64,000 nt of DNA from positions 47,581 through 111,580 of the forward strand of contig JBFGKE010000007.1 of assembly GCA_041576815.1 (NCBI GenBank), written 5' to 3'. A model generated the notes under the pieces. It did no database searches. It was not told where the DNA came from and saw only the letters and a program-made list of their open reading frames with translations. This document shows, piece after piece, positions 30,905 to 39,836 of the stretch (the stretch's first letter is position 1; every line of letters begins with the position of its first letter). Origin of the DNA: SG8-38 sp041576815. GTDB taxonomy: Bacteria > Myxococcota_A > Polyangia > Polyangiales > Houyiibacteriaceae. The translations under genes and the position numbers were made by a program.

Positions 30905-32656
30905 ATGGCCCAGATGGTTGGAGGAGAGGCGCTGGCTCGCATGTTGGCCGCTGAAGGCGTCGAGGTCGTGTTCGGAATCGTCGACGGCACGTACATGGGT
31001 TTTTTCGGGAGCTTCGACAAACACGGGATTCGACTCGTCTCGCCGCGGCACGAAACCAGCGCGGCACACATGGCGGGCGCATACTCTCGCCTCACTGGGA
31101 AGCTCGGCGTTTGCATGGCTTCGAACGGACCGGGGGTTGCGAACATCTTGCCGGGCGTGGCGGTCGAAAACGGCGAAGGCAATCGCGTGCTCTTGATCAC
31201 CTCGAGCCGTCGAACGCCGATCGCCTATCCCGACCGCGGCGGCACGTATCAGTACTTCAACCAAACCGGAGTCACGCGTGCGATGACCAAATGGAGCGGG
31301 GCGGTGCCCTCGTTCGAGAGGCTCCCGGAGATGTTTCGGCGCGCAGCGCGGATCAGCTGGACCGGCCGACCCGGAGTCGTTCATCTGGACGTTCCTGAGA
31401 CCGTGATGAACGGCATCTTCGAAACCGACGCCATCGACCTTCGGCCGCCGCAGGCCTACCGCCGGACTCAACCGATCGAGCCAGCCAGGAAACAGGTCGA
31501 GCAGGCCGCCGAGCTCCTTCGAAACGCAGAGCGTCCGCACGTGCATGCCGGCAGCGGCGTTCTTCACGCCCAGGCATCGGCAGCGCTGAAGACCGTGGCA
31601 GAGGCGCTCGGCTGTCCCATCACGACGAGCTGGGCCGGGCGCGGCGCCCTCCCGGACAAGCACGAGCAACTCCTCCCGATTTGGGCAATGGACCCGATCA
31701 ACGAGGCGCGCAGCACGGCGGACGCGGTGCTGGTGGTCGGCTCGCGTCTCGGCGAGACAGACTGGTGGGGCAAGCCCCCGTACTGGGGTAAACCGGACGA
31801 GCAGAAGCTCATTCAAGTCGACATCGACGACGAGATCCTCGGCTTGAACAAGGCCACCGAGCTCGCCATCGCCGGAGATGCCAACGCGTTTCTCTCGGCG
31901 CTCGGAAGTGAGCTCGCCAACTCCCCGCTGGACGAAGAAAGGCTTCGAGCGAACCGCGCTCGCACGGCAAGTCTGGTCGAAGGCCAAACCAAAGTGCGCG
32001 GTCAGCTCGACATGGCGCTTCAGAACGCCGCGAGCCCGATGCACAGCGCACACGTGCCGACGACCTGCCAACGCGTGTTTGGCGACGACGCCGTCTATGT
32101 CTTCGACGGCGGCAACGCGACGGTGTGGGCGAGCTTCTTCTCCGAGATCAACCGGCCGGACGCGTTGCTGTCGACGTTCAAATTCGGAATGCTCGGGGCC
32201 GGCGTGTCACAGGCCTTGGCGGGCCAAATCGCGCGGCCGGACGCCAAGGTAGTCTGCATCATCGGCGACGGCGCGATGGCCTTCCACGTGCAGGAGCTGG
32301 AATCCGCGCTGCGGCACGAGCTGCCGGTCATCTATCTCGTCCTCTGCGACAAGCAGTGGGGGATGGTGAAGCTGACGCAGTCGATCGGGCTCGGCATGCT
32401 GCGGCCGGTGATCGGCACCGAGCAGCAGGGCACGATCAACGCCGACTTCGAGGAGATCGCCTTCGACAAAGTCGCCGAGGCGATGGGCTGCCACGGCGAG
32501 CGTGTTTCGGACCCAGCGGACCTCGAGGCGGCGCTTCAAAGATGCGTGGAATCTGGGAAGCCCGCGGTCGTGCACGTGGACGTCGATCCAAACATGCACC
32601 TGTTCGCCCCCGGGCTTCAGGAGTTCAAGGCGATGCATCAGGAGCCCGGCGGCTGA
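30905..32656 (+). CDS. Thiamine diphosphate-dependent enzyme (acetolactate synthase-like)
   Basis: From ATG 30905 (ribosome site AAGGA) the product has 583 residues: PYR domain with the catalytic Glu50 in SPRHETSAAHMAGAYSR, central domain, and PP domain with GDGAMAFHVQELESA. The motif that normally ends in NN to bind the metal reads LCDKQWG, so Asp stands where Asn is usual. It resembles large subunits of acetolactate synthase, oxalyl-CoA decarboxylase and benzaldehyde lyase. The FAD loop of true acetolactate synthase is not evident. It joins or splits 2-keto or acyl units; substrate unknown. Its stop overlaps the next ATG by one base. Confidence 0.85.
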   Translation: MAQMVGGEALARMLAAEGVEVVFGIVDGTYMGFFGSFDKHGIRLVSPRHETSAAHMAGAYSRLTGKLGVCMASNGPGVANILPGVAVENGEGNRVLLITSSRRTPIAYPDRGGTYQYFNQTGVTRAMTKWSGAVPSFERLPEMFRRAARISWTGRPGVVHLDVPETVMNGIFETDAIDLRPPQAYRRTQPIEPARKQVEQAAELLRNAERPHVHAGSGVLHAQASAALKTVAEALGCPITTSWAGRGALPDKHEQLLPIWAMDPINEARSTADAVLVVGSRLGETDWWGKPPYWGKPDEQKLIQVDIDDEILGLNKATELAIAGDANAFLSALGSELANSPLDEERLRANRARTASLVEGQTKVRGQLDMALQNAASPMHSAHVPTTCQRVFGDDAVYVFDGGNATVWASFFSEINRPDALLSTFKFGMLGAGVSQALAGQIARPDAKVVCIIGDGAMAFHVQELESALRHELPVIYLVLCDKQWGMVKLTQSIGLGMLRPVIGTEQQGTINADFEEIAFDKVAEAMGCHGERVSDPADLEAALQRCVESGKPAVVHVDVDPNMHLFAPGLQEFKAMHQEPGG

Positions 32657-33630
32657 TGGGCGGGAGCCCCGCGGTCTTGGTGACCGGGGCGGCCGGCTAC
32701 GTGGGTCGCCTCTGCATCAACGCGCTGGCCGAGCGGAGGGACGAGCTGTCCGCGCTCGTCGCGCTCGACTGGACGGCGGTCGATGCTGCCGACCGGCTCG
32801 ATGGAGTCGCGTACGAGCAGGCGGACATCTGCGACCCCGCCCTCGGCGAGCTGTTCGGGAAACACGGCATCGACACGGTGATTCATCTGGCTTCGATCGT
32901 GCGGGCGCCGAAGGGAGCGCCAAAGGACCTGGCCTATCGCGTCGACGTGCTCGGTACGAAGAACGTCCTCGGAGCCTGCGAAGCTGCACACGCCAAGCGT
33001 CTCATCGTGACCTCGAGCGGCGCGGCGTACGGATATCACCCGGACAACCCCGAGTGGCTCGACGAGAGCGATCCGCTTCGCGGCAACGAGGAATTCGAGT
33101 ACTCGAAGAACAAACGTCTGGTGGAAGCCATGCTGGCCCGCTGGCGCGAGGAACGGCCGGAGCTTCGGCAGATCGTTTTTCGGCCGGGCACCGTCGTAGG
33201 GGCGGGCGTGCATAGCCCCGTAACCGATCTTTTCGAGAAGCCGGTCGTGCTCGGCATCGCAGGATCGGATTCGCCGTTCGTCTTCATCTGGGATCAGGAT
33301 CTGGTCGCGTGTCTGGTCGACGCCGTTTTCTCGGAAAAAGTCGGAATCTACAATCAAGCCGGCGACGGCGCGCTGACGCCACGCGAGATCGCGGAAATGC
33401 TCGGGAAGCCCTACGTTCCACTTCCCGCGACCGCCGTGAAGGCGATCCTCTGGGCGTTGAAGGGGCTCGGCATCACGGAGAACGGACCGGAGCGCGTTGC
33501 GTTTCTTCGGTACCGCCCGGTGCTGTCGAACCGGCGCCTCAAAGAGGAGTACGGTTACACACCTAAGCTCACCAGCCGCGAGGCGTTCGAGCTCTACGCA
33601 CGAGCACGAGGTCTTCTTGGCGCGCCGTGA
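32656..33630 (+). CDS. NAD-dependent epimerase/dehydratase-family SDR
   Basis: A 324-residue extended SDR. It begins with the NAD motif VTGAAGYVG (10-18), followed by the acidic DICD, VIHLAS, and the catalytic Ser and YSKNK (Tyr-x-x-x-Lys; the active Tyr in FEYSKNK). The C-terminal substrate domain is complete and ends in YARARGLLGAP. Relatives include sugar epimerases and 3-beta-hydroxysteroid dehydrogenases; given the sterol reductase at the head of the cluster, the latter is worth considering but is inference. ATG 32656 shares its first base with the stop of the ThDP enzyme (TGATG), so translation is coupled. Confidence 0.85.
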   Translation: MGGSPAVLVTGAAGYVGRLCINALAERRDELSALVALDWTAVDAADRLDGVAYEQADICDPALGELFGKHGIDTVIHLASIVRAPKGAPKDLAYRVDVLGTKNVLGACEAAHAKRLIVTSSGAAYGYHPDNPEWLDESDPLRGNEEFEYSKNKRLVEAMLARWREERPELRQIVFRPGTVVGAGVHSPVTDLFEKPVVLGIAGSDSPFVFIWDQDLVACLVDAVFSEKVGIYNQAGDGALTPREIAEMLGKPYVPLPATAVKAILWALKGLGITENGPERVAFLRYRPVLSNRRLKEEYGYTPKLTSREAFELYARARGLLGAP

Positions 33631-34432
33631 GCTTCGCGGGCGCACGGTGGTCATCACCGGAGGCGCGGGCGGCATCGGGCGCGCGCTCGGCCGACGATTT
33701 GGTGCGGAAGGCGCGCGGATCGCCCTTCTCGACCTTCCATCGAGCCCACTGGACGCTGCGCAACGAGAGCTCGAGCTCGCTGGAATTCGAGCCACGGCGG
33801 TGCTTTGTGACATCACGGACGTCGAGCAGGTCAACCAAGCGATGACAGCAGTGCGCAACGCGTTCGGCAGCATCGACGTGCTGATCAACAACGCCGGAAT
33901 CGTGCACCGAAGCGCATTCGAGCAAACGAAGCCCGAGGTGTTCCGCCGCGTGATGGAGGTCAACTTTTTCGGAGCGCTGCACTGCACCAAGGCGTGTTTG
34001 CCGGATCTCGTCGCTTGCAAAGGCTTGATCATCGCGATCTCGAGCATCGCGGGGCTCGCGCCGCTCTACGGTCGCAGTGGGTATTCGGCCTCGAAGCACG
34101 CGATGCACGGGCTGTTCGAAAGCCTCGGGTCGGAGATGGCGACCCGCGGCGTCGGCGTGCTGATGGTTTGTCCCTCGTTCGTCGATTCCGGCTTGGAAGC
34201 CTCGACCCTCGGCGGTGACGGCGAACGCATCGAGAGGCCGCGGTCGAAGGTCGGGCGGCTCGGCGACCCGGCCGACGTGGCCGACGCGGTCGTGAAGGCC
34301 GCACAAACCGGACGGCGGCGCCTCGTGTTGACGCCCGTCGGGAAGACGAGCGCGCTCTTGTCGCGGCTCGCGCCGGGGCTTTACGAACGGCTGATGATTC
34401 GAAGCCTCCGCTCTGAGCTCGAAGACACCTGA
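33617..34432 (+). CDS. Classical short-chain dehydrogenase/reductase
   Basis: A 271-residue classical SDR from TTG 33617, overlapping the previous gene by 14 bases. It has TGGAGGIG (cofactor), CDITD, NNAG, Ser in ISSIAGL and the active YSASK. The sequence after the active site (ALVMVCPSFVDSGLE) and the C-terminal hydrophobic KTSALLSRLAPGLYERLM are typical of membrane-associated lipid or retinol/steroid SDRs. It is the last gene of the five-gene cluster beginning with the sterol reductase. Upstream in-frame codons are inside the preceding gene and do not look part of it. Confidence 0.85.
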   Translation: MARRELRGRTVVITGGAGGIGRALGRRFGAEGARIALLDLPSSPLDAAQRELELAGIRATAVLCDITDVEQVNQAMTAVRNAFGSIDVLINNAGIVHRSAFEQTKPEVFRRVMEVNFFGALHCTKACLPDLVACKGLIIAISSIAGLAPLYGRSGYSASKHAMHGLFESLGSEMATRGVGVLMVCPSFVDSGLEASTLGGDGERIERPRSKVGRLGDPADVADAVVKAAQTGRRRLVLTPVGKTSALLSRLAPGLYERLMIRSLRSELEDT

Positions 34433-34442
34433 GCGGGTACGT

Positions 34443-35435
34443 TTAGCTTCGCGGTGCAGCCAGGCCTCGTACGGGATGTGCGCGGTACGGCGCTTCCAAC
34501 ATCGCGATCTCTTCTTCGCCGAGCTCGATGTCGGCGGCTGCGATCGCGTCGTCGAGGTGCCTCAGCTTGGTGGCGCCCACGATTGGAGCGGTGACGACGG
34601 GGTTCGAAAGCAGCCAAGCGAGCGCAATGCGGGCGGGCGGCTCACCCCGCTTCTCGGCGACTCGTTTGACGGCCTCGACCACTTCCCAATCCGACGGCTG
34701 ATCGTAGAGGATCTGGTCGAGCCCGTCGCTCGAAGACCGGCTCGTGGAGCCATCGCCGAGCTTGCTCCGTGTCCCGGCAAGCATGCCGCGTGCGAGCGGT
34801 GACCACGGAATCACTGCAACATTCTCCGCTTCGCAAAGCGGTAGCATCTCGCGCTCCTCTTCGCGGTAGACGAGGTTGTAGTGGTTCTGCATGGACACGA
34901 AGCGTGCCAAGCCCCTTGCATCCGACATCGAAAGAAGCTTTTGGAACTGCCACGCGTACATGGAGCTCGCGCCGATGTATCGCACCTTACCCTGCGTGAC
35001 GAGGTGATCGAGGGCAGCCAGCATCTCGTCGAAGGGCGTGTCCGGATCGAGGCGGTGAATCTGGTAGAGATCGATCGTCTCGACGCCGAGGCGCCGCAGG
35101 CTGTCCTCGCAGGCCTGCTGGATGTGCTTTCGTGAAAGCCCGCCCATGTTCGGGCGATCGCTCATGGGGAAGAACACCTTGGTCGCAACGACAATCTCGT
35201 CGAGGTTGCCGTACTCGCGAAGCCAGCGCCCGGTGACCTCTTCGCTGACCCCGAGCGAATACATGTCCGCGGTGTCGAAGAAGTTGATTCCCGCCTCGAT
35301 GGCCCGCCGGAAGAACGGAGCCGACGCCTCCGCATCGAGCACCCAGGGCCGCCAGTCGGGCGTCCCGTAGCTCATGCATCCGAGACAAATACGCGACACC
35401 GACACCCCGGTTCGACCCAACTGCGTATACCTCAT
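34443..35435 (-). CDS. Aldo/keto reductase
   Basis: A 330-residue AKR starting at ATG 35435 (MRYTQLGRTG). The catalytic tetrad is D54 and Y59 (DTADMYSLG), K86 (VVATKVF) and H127 (YQIHRLD). The fold is a complete TIM barrel, and the NADPH loop PIVGATKLRHLDDAI is near the end. It reduces carbonyls with NADPH. The frame is open a further 45 codons upstream through three 33-bp repeats; translation of those would add three copies of REKGTVPYISS, which I regard as non-coding. Confidence 0.92.
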   Translation of the reverse strand: MRYTQLGRTGVSVSRICLGCMSYGTPDWRPWVLDAEASAPFFRRAIEAGINFFDTADMYSLGVSEEVTGRWLREYGNLDEIVVATKVFFPMSDRPNMGGLSRKHIQQACEDSLRRLGVETIDLYQIHRLDPDTPFDEMLAALDHLVTQGKVRYIGASSMYAWQFQKLLSMSDARGLARFVSMQNHYNLVYREEEREMLPLCEAENVAVIPWSPLARGMLAGTRSKLGDGSTSRSSSDGLDQILYDQPSDWEVVEAVKRVAEKRGEPPARIALAWLLSNPVVTAPIVGATKLRHLDDAIAAADIELGEEEIAMLEAPYRAHPVRGLAAPRS

Positions 35436-35457
35436 CGCGCCGATACTACCCGAATTC

Positions 35458-35550
35458 ATATAGGGGACAGTCCCCTTTTCGCGCGAACTTATATAGGGGA
35501 CAGTCCCCTTTTCGCGCGAACTTATATAGGGGACAGTCCCCTTTTCGCGT
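35458..35550. repeat. Three tandem 33-bp repeats with GGGGACAGTCCCC palindrome
   Basis: Units start at 35458, 35491 and 35524 with an exact 33-base period; the third diverges after the core. Each holds the palindrome GGGGACAGTCCCC followed by TTTTCGCG. They lie between the divergent starts of the aldo/keto reductase and sulfotransferase genes, and so occupy their promoters. The palindrome core is shared with the elements at 27025 and 53873. Confidence 0.9.
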
Positions 35551-35581
35551 GCGGTGGGGGTCGCGTGCATACTGCGGCGGC

Positions 35582-36496
35582 ATGCCGAAAGTGATCTACA
35601 TCATCGGGTCGGGGCGGAACGGCAGCACCCTGCTCTCGCGGCTCATGGGGCAGGTGCCGGGTTGCTGGGCCGTCGGCGAAATTCGAAGCATCTGGACGCG
35701 GATGATGGACGACAACTACTGCGGCTGCGGCGAGCCGTTCTCCCACTGCGCCTTTTGGTCGCGCGTCGTCGAGCGCGCCTTTCAAGACGAGCCAGGGTTC
35801 GATGCGGCACGTGTGCGCCAGCTTGCGCTCCGGCTCGATCGCATTCGGAGGCTGCCCACGGTAATGCGCACCGACGGCCCCGCCGAGCTCGCCGAGCTTC
35901 GCCGTCTGATCGCTCGGCTCTACCGCGCCGTGGCAGCCGAGTCAGGGTGCAGCGTGGTCGTGGACTCCTCGAAGACGTTTGGGCATCTCGCGATCCTCCA
36001 AGGCATTCCCGAGCTCGAAATCACGCCGGTCCACCTCCTTCGCGACCCTCGCGGCGTCGCCTATTCATGGGCCAAGAGCAAGACGCGGCCCGATCACCAC
36101 CACGGCGCGGAGTACATGCCACGTTACAGCCCCACGAGGACCGCGGTCATGGGCTATCTCAATCTGCTCGCAGAGGTGGTGCCGGCCTCGAGGCCCCTGA
36201 CCATACGATACGAGGACCTCGTCGAGTCGCCCCGTCCGGTGCTCGAGTCGATTCTCGACGCCGCCGGCGTTCGTCCGACCCCGCGCCTCGACTTTCTCCA
36301 CGGACACACGGCGGAGCTTCGCCCGGTCCACACGGTCGCCGGAAACCCCAGCCGCATGGCGTCCGGCCCGACGGAGCTCAAGCTCGACGAGGAGTGGCGG
36401 CGTTCGATGAAAACCTCGGAGCGCGTCGCGGTCACGTGCCTCTCGGCGCCGCTCCTGCTTCGGTACGGCTACTGGCGCCGCAGGCCATCCGGCTAG
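35582..36496 (+). CDS. Sulfotransferase-family protein
   Basis: A 304-residue protein from ATG 35582. The N-terminal P-loop-like motif GSGRNGSTLLSRLM (9-22) is the 5'-phosphosulfate-binding loop, and VVVDSSK followed by LLRDPRGVAYSW is the 3'-phosphate-binding segment with the usual Arg-Asp-Pro-Arg. It transfers sulfate from PAPS to a hydroxyl or amine. Several cysteines (CGCGEPFSHC) near residue 50 are of the type seen in bacterial lipid or sugar sulfotransferases. The acceptor is unknown. Its stop overlaps that of the convergent SDR in CTAG. Confidence 0.85.
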   Translation: MPKVIYIIGSGRNGSTLLSRLMGQVPGCWAVGEIRSIWTRMMDDNYCGCGEPFSHCAFWSRVVERAFQDEPGFDAARVRQLALRLDRIRRLPTVMRTDGPAELAELRRLIARLYRAVAAESGCSVVVDSSKTFGHLAILQGIPELEITPVHLLRDPRGVAYSWAKSKTRPDHHHGAEYMPRYSPTRTAVMGYLNLLAEVVPASRPLTIRYEDLVESPRPVLESILDAAGVRPTPRLDFLHGHTAELRPVHTVAGNPSRMASGPTELKLDEEWRRSMKTSERVAVTCLSAPLLLRYGYWRRRPSG

Positions 36497-37185
36497 CTCT
36501 TGCCATAGACGGGGACCAAAGCCCCGCGCGTGACGGTGTTCCGGGGCGAAGCCAGGAAGGCAATGGTGTCGGCGATCTGTTCGGGCTTGGGCCACGCGGC
36601 GAAATCCGCGGAAGGCATTGCCGAGCGGTTGACCTCCGTGTCGATGATGCTCGGCACGACGGCGTTGACCCAAATCGCCGACCCCGCAAGCTCTTCGGAA
36701 AGCGAAAGAGTGATCGCCGCAACTGCAGCCTTCGAAGCCGAATACGCTGTCATCTCGCCCGCCGGCACCAGAGCTGGCTTCGCAGCGACGTTGACGATCC
36801 GCCCCTCGCGCCCGCCCATCGCCTTCACCGCTTCACGGCACGAGAGAAAGCAAGTCGTCGCGTTCATCCGCATCAAGCGGTCCCACGCATCGAGGCTCGT
36901 CGACGCGATCGGTCCCATCGCAAAGCCGCCTGCGACGTGGACGCTCGAATAGAGAGAGGTCGTGGCGTCGAAGAGCCGCTGGGCGTCCGTCTCGCGCGTG
37001 AGATCGAGTCCCTCGTGGAGCTTCACCGCGGCGTGGTCCTTGTAAGGAAAGCGTCGGAGCTCCTCGTCCGAAAAACAGGGAACGTGCACGACGGCACCCG
37101 CCTCGACGAGGCAGCGCACGACCGCCGTGCCGAGCGCGCCGGTGCCACCGGTCACGACTGCCTCACGGCCCGAGAAGTCCTCCAT
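36493..37185 (-). CDS. Short-chain dehydrogenase/reductase
   Basis: A 230-residue SDR with VTGGTGALG (cofactor site, 11-19), VAGGFAMGP in place of the usual NNAG, IVNVAAKPAL, active YSASK, and VNAVVPSIIDT. NVAAK replaces the usual Ser-containing strand, so the classical catalytic Ser appears to be Ala, which could lower activity. VAGGFA is characteristic of small single-domain SDRs of the dihydropteridine-reductase-like group. Substrate unknown. The start is ATG 37185. Confidence 0.82.
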   Translation of the reverse strand: MEDFSGREAVVTGGTGALGTAVVRCLVEAGAVVHVPCFSDEELRRFPYKDHAAVKLHEGLDLTRETDAQRLFDATTSLYSSVHVAGGFAMGPIASTSLDAWDRLMRMNATTCFLSCREAVKAMGGREGRIVNVAAKPALVPAGEMTAYSASKAAVAAITLSLSEELAGSAIWVNAVVPSIIDTEVNRSAMPSADFAAWPKPEQIADTIAFLASPRNTVTRGALVPVYGKS

Positions 37186-37261
37186 GGCCGAGAGCTTAGT
37201 CCACTAAGCCGCTTACCTCACGCGTCCGATTGCCGGAACGAGTCCGCTCGGCCGATCGGCT

Positions 37262-38005
37262 TCAAAGTGTGAGCCGGAGTCCGTCTTGGGCGGTTGGCAG
37301 CTCCACTTCGTCCTTCCTTCTCAGCACGTCCTCGCTCATGTGTGTCAGGATGATGCGCTTGCACGTGAGACGCGAACGATGCTTCATGATCGTCCGATAG
37401 CTGTTGTGGAGCGGGACCTCACCGTCGAACACGTAGGATTCACAAACGAAGAGATCCGCCTCGTGTGACGCTTCGACGAGGGTGTCGGTCCATTGGGTAT
37501 CGCCCGAATACACGAAGACTTTCTCTTCGACCTTCACGCGCAGGCTATAGGAGGGCGCCCCGCTGAAGTGTGCGGCGGGGTACGCCGTCACCTCGACCTG
37601 GTCCACCTGGGTCGGTGTTCGGGGCTTGAGCTCGAGGAATCGCACGTCGAAGTTGGGCTCGACGCGGGAAGAACCCGGGAACAGCACTTCCATCGCGCGC
37701 ATGAGGCGGTCCTCGAAGCCCGGCGGACCGACGAGCGTGAGAGGCGCCGTTCGCTTGGAGACGAGCTGCGCGTCGAGCAAGAAGAAGGGAAGCCCACCGA
37801 AGTGATCGCCGTGCAGATGCGTGATCAACACCTTGCTCACATCACGCGGATCGATCTGCTGCTGGCGCATCGCGATCAAGGACGAGGTACCGCAGTCGAC
37901 CAAAAACAGATCGTCCGCCGTCCGTAGCGCGATACAGGTCTGAAAACGGCCGCCGCTGCCGAATGCATCGCCGCTTCCTACGAATTGAGCCTCGACCGTT
38001 CTCAT
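37262..38005 (-). CDS. Metallo-beta-lactamase-fold hydrolase (RNase Z-like)
   Basis: A 247-residue MBL-fold protein. The metal motif HLHGDH (63-68) is complete, with later ligands in PAAHFSGAP and GDTQWTD and a final His in LTHMSEDV. N-terminal FVGSGDAFGSGGRFQT and the ILTHMSED end are the pattern of RNase Z/ArsB-like small MBL enzymes (tRNase Z, cyclic-nucleotide or ester hydrolases). The exosite arm of true tRNase Z is not evident. It diverges from the acyl-CoA ligase gene. Confidence 0.85.
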   Translation of the reverse strand: MRTVEAQFVGSGDAFGSGGRFQTCIALRTADDLFLVDCGTSSLIAMRQQQIDPRDVSKVLITHLHGDHFGGLPFFLLDAQLVSKRTAPLTLVGPPGFEDRLMRAMEVLFPGSSRVEPNFDVRFLELKPRTPTQVDQVEVTAYPAAHFSGAPSYSLRVKVEEKVFVYSGDTQWTDTLVEASHEADLFVCESYVFDGEVPLHNSYRTIMKHRSRLTCKRIILTHMSEDVLRRKDEVELPTAQDGLRLTL

Positions 38006-38157
38006 GGCTCCGCGGCTCGTGCCGCTCCTCTGAGGCCCAGTTCAAACCCGGACGCCTGGCCAGTCAAGGGGTTCCGGGCGCACGGCACGAGATTGGCGCT
38101 GACCGCTCGCGGGCAAACGTGTATGCTCCGAGGCCCGATTTGAGGACAGGAGTAACC

Positions 38158-39825
38158 ATGGCTGAACTTTCGCTCGCACTCGATGATGCCTACGGATGGG
38201 AAAAGGTCGCCCCCAATCGCCTTTGGATGACCCAGCCAATCGGCAACGGCGAGGTGAAGACGTACACCTGGGCCGAGGCGATGGACGAGGTGCGCCGCAT
38301 GGCCGCTCATCTGAAGTCGCTCGGGCTTCCGCCGGGCAGCCACATCGCGCAGATCTCGAAGAACTGCGCGCACTTCATCATGGCCGACCTCGCGATTTGG
38401 ATGGCCGGCTACGTGAGCGTCGCCCTTTATCCGACGCTCAATGCCGACACGATCGACTACATCCTCAAGCACAGCGAGTCGAAGCTCTTGTTCGTCGGCA
38501 AGCTCGACGGCTGGGACGAAATCAAAAAAGGCATTCCCGCCGACATGCCCTGCATCTCGTTCCCGCTCGCGCCCCCGAACGACTACCCGAAGTGGGACTC
38601 GATCATCGCGAAGACCGAGCCGATTCAGGGCAATCCGCGTCGCACGGCCGACGAGTTAGCGATCATCGTCTACACGTCGGGCAGTACCGGCAGGCCGAAG
38701 GGCGTCATGCACAGCTTTGGCGCGATTGCAGCCTCGGTGCAGGGCGCGGAGGAGGTCTTCGGAGCGACGCCGGAGGATCGCATGCTTTCCTATCTCCCGC
38801 TGGCGCACGTCTTCGAGCGTTTTTGCGTCGAGACGCAGGGGCTCAACACGGGGATGCAAATCTTCTTCGCGGAGTCGCTCGACACATTTGTGCAGGACCT
38901 CAACCGCGCGCAGCCGACCATCTTCGTATCGGTGCCGCGGCTCTGGCTGAAGTTCCAGCTCGGGGTGTTTCAAAAGCTGCCGCCCGAAAAGCTGAATCGA
39001 CTCCTCAAGATCCCAATCCTGAATCGGGTGGTGAAAAAGAAGATCCTCACCAACCTCGGCCTGCAAGACGTACGACTCGCGGCCAGCGGCTCGGCGCCGA
39101 TCCCGCCCGACCTCATCCAGTGGTACCGCAACCTCGGGCTCGAGCTCCTCGAGGGCTATGGAATGAGCGAGGATTTCGCCTACTCGCACGCGAGCTTTCC
39201 GGGCAAAGGGCGAGTCGGATATGTCGGTAACCCGATGCCGGGCGTCGACGTCAAGATCAGCGACGAGGGCGAGGTGCTGATCAAGTCCCCGGGCAACATG
39301 ATGGGCTACTACAAGCAGCCCGAGCTGACGGCGGAGTGCTACACCGAGGATGGGTACTTCAAAACCGGCGATCGCGGTGAGCGAGACGAAGAAGGGCGCC
39401 TCAGAATCACGGGCCGCGTGAAAGAGCTCTTCAAGACCAGCAAGGGCAAGTACGTCGCCCCGGTACCGATCGAAAACCTCATCAACAACAGCGAGCACGT
39501 CGAGATGTCTTGCGTGAGCGGCTCGGGTCATCCGCAGCCGTTCGCGCTGGTGCTGCCAGCCGAGGAGCTTCGGCACAAGCTGAAAGACGATAGCATTCGC
39601 TCGCGGATCGAAGCCGACCTCGAAGCTCTCCTCGAGGAGGTCAACAAAGAAGTCGAAGCCTTCGAGCGCCTGCAGTTCCTCGCGGTGGTGAAAGACCCGT
39701 GGCTGATCGAAAACGGCTTCCTGACTCCCACGATGAAGATGAAACGAGGCCAGCTCGAGGACACCTACGCTCCGAAGGTCGACCAGTGGTACAGCGCCGG
39801 CCAGCGCGTCGTCTGGGAAGCCTAG
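38158..39825 (+). CDS. fadD: Long-chain acyl-CoA ligase (AMP-forming)
   Basis: A 555-residue ANL-superfamily ligase, started at ATG 38158 after AGGAG. It has the ATP loop YTSGSTGRPKGVMHS (about 175-189), the gate region LPLAHVFER, the adenine motif LEGYGMSED, TGDRGERDEEGRLRITGR, and the catalytic lysine near the end in TPTMKMKRGQLED. The gap between the motifs and the LAHVFER motif match eukaryote-like long-chain or very-long-chain ligases (ACSL type). It activates fatty acids, or a steroid side chain, as CoA thioesters for beta-oxidation or lipid synthesis. An MRJP-like gene follows by 11 bases and is likely co-transcribed. Confidence 0.92.
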   Translation: MAELSLALDDAYGWEKVAPNRLWMTQPIGNGEVKTYTWAEAMDEVRRMAAHLKSLGLPPGSHIAQISKNCAHFIMADLAIWMAGYVSVALYPTLNADTIDYILKHSESKLLFVGKLDGWDEIKKGIPADMPCISFPLAPPNDYPKWDSIIAKTEPIQGNPRRTADELAIIVYTSGSTGRPKGVMHSFGAIAASVQGAEEVFGATPEDRMLSYLPLAHVFERFCVETQGLNTGMQIFFAESLDTFVQDLNRAQPTIFVSVPRLWLKFQLGVFQKLPPEKLNRLLKIPILNRVVKKKILTNLGLQDVRLAASGSAPIPPDLIQWYRNLGLELLEGYGMSEDFAYSHASFPGKGRVGYVGNPMPGVDVKISDEGEVLIKSPGNMMGYYKQPELTAECYTEDGYFKTGDRGERDEEGRLRITGRVKELFKTSKGKYVAPVPIENLINNSEHVEMSCVSGSGHPQPFALVLPAEELRHKLKDDSIRSRIEADLEALLEEVNKEVEAFERLQFLAVVKDPWLIENGFLTPTMKMKRGQLEDTYAPKVDQWYSAGQRVVWEA

Positions 39826-39836
39826 AGCCCGGCTCG

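Noticed and set aside
35436..35570. 45-codon extension of the aldo/keto reductase through the 33-bp repeats
   Set aside because: The family begins at MRYTQLG; the extension is pure repeat. It is kept as a finding because the frame is open.
37963..38157. 65-codon extension of the acyl-CoA ligase
   Set aside because: Overlaps the MBL gene start and the divergent promoter; ATG 38158 has AGGAG upstream and matches the family start.
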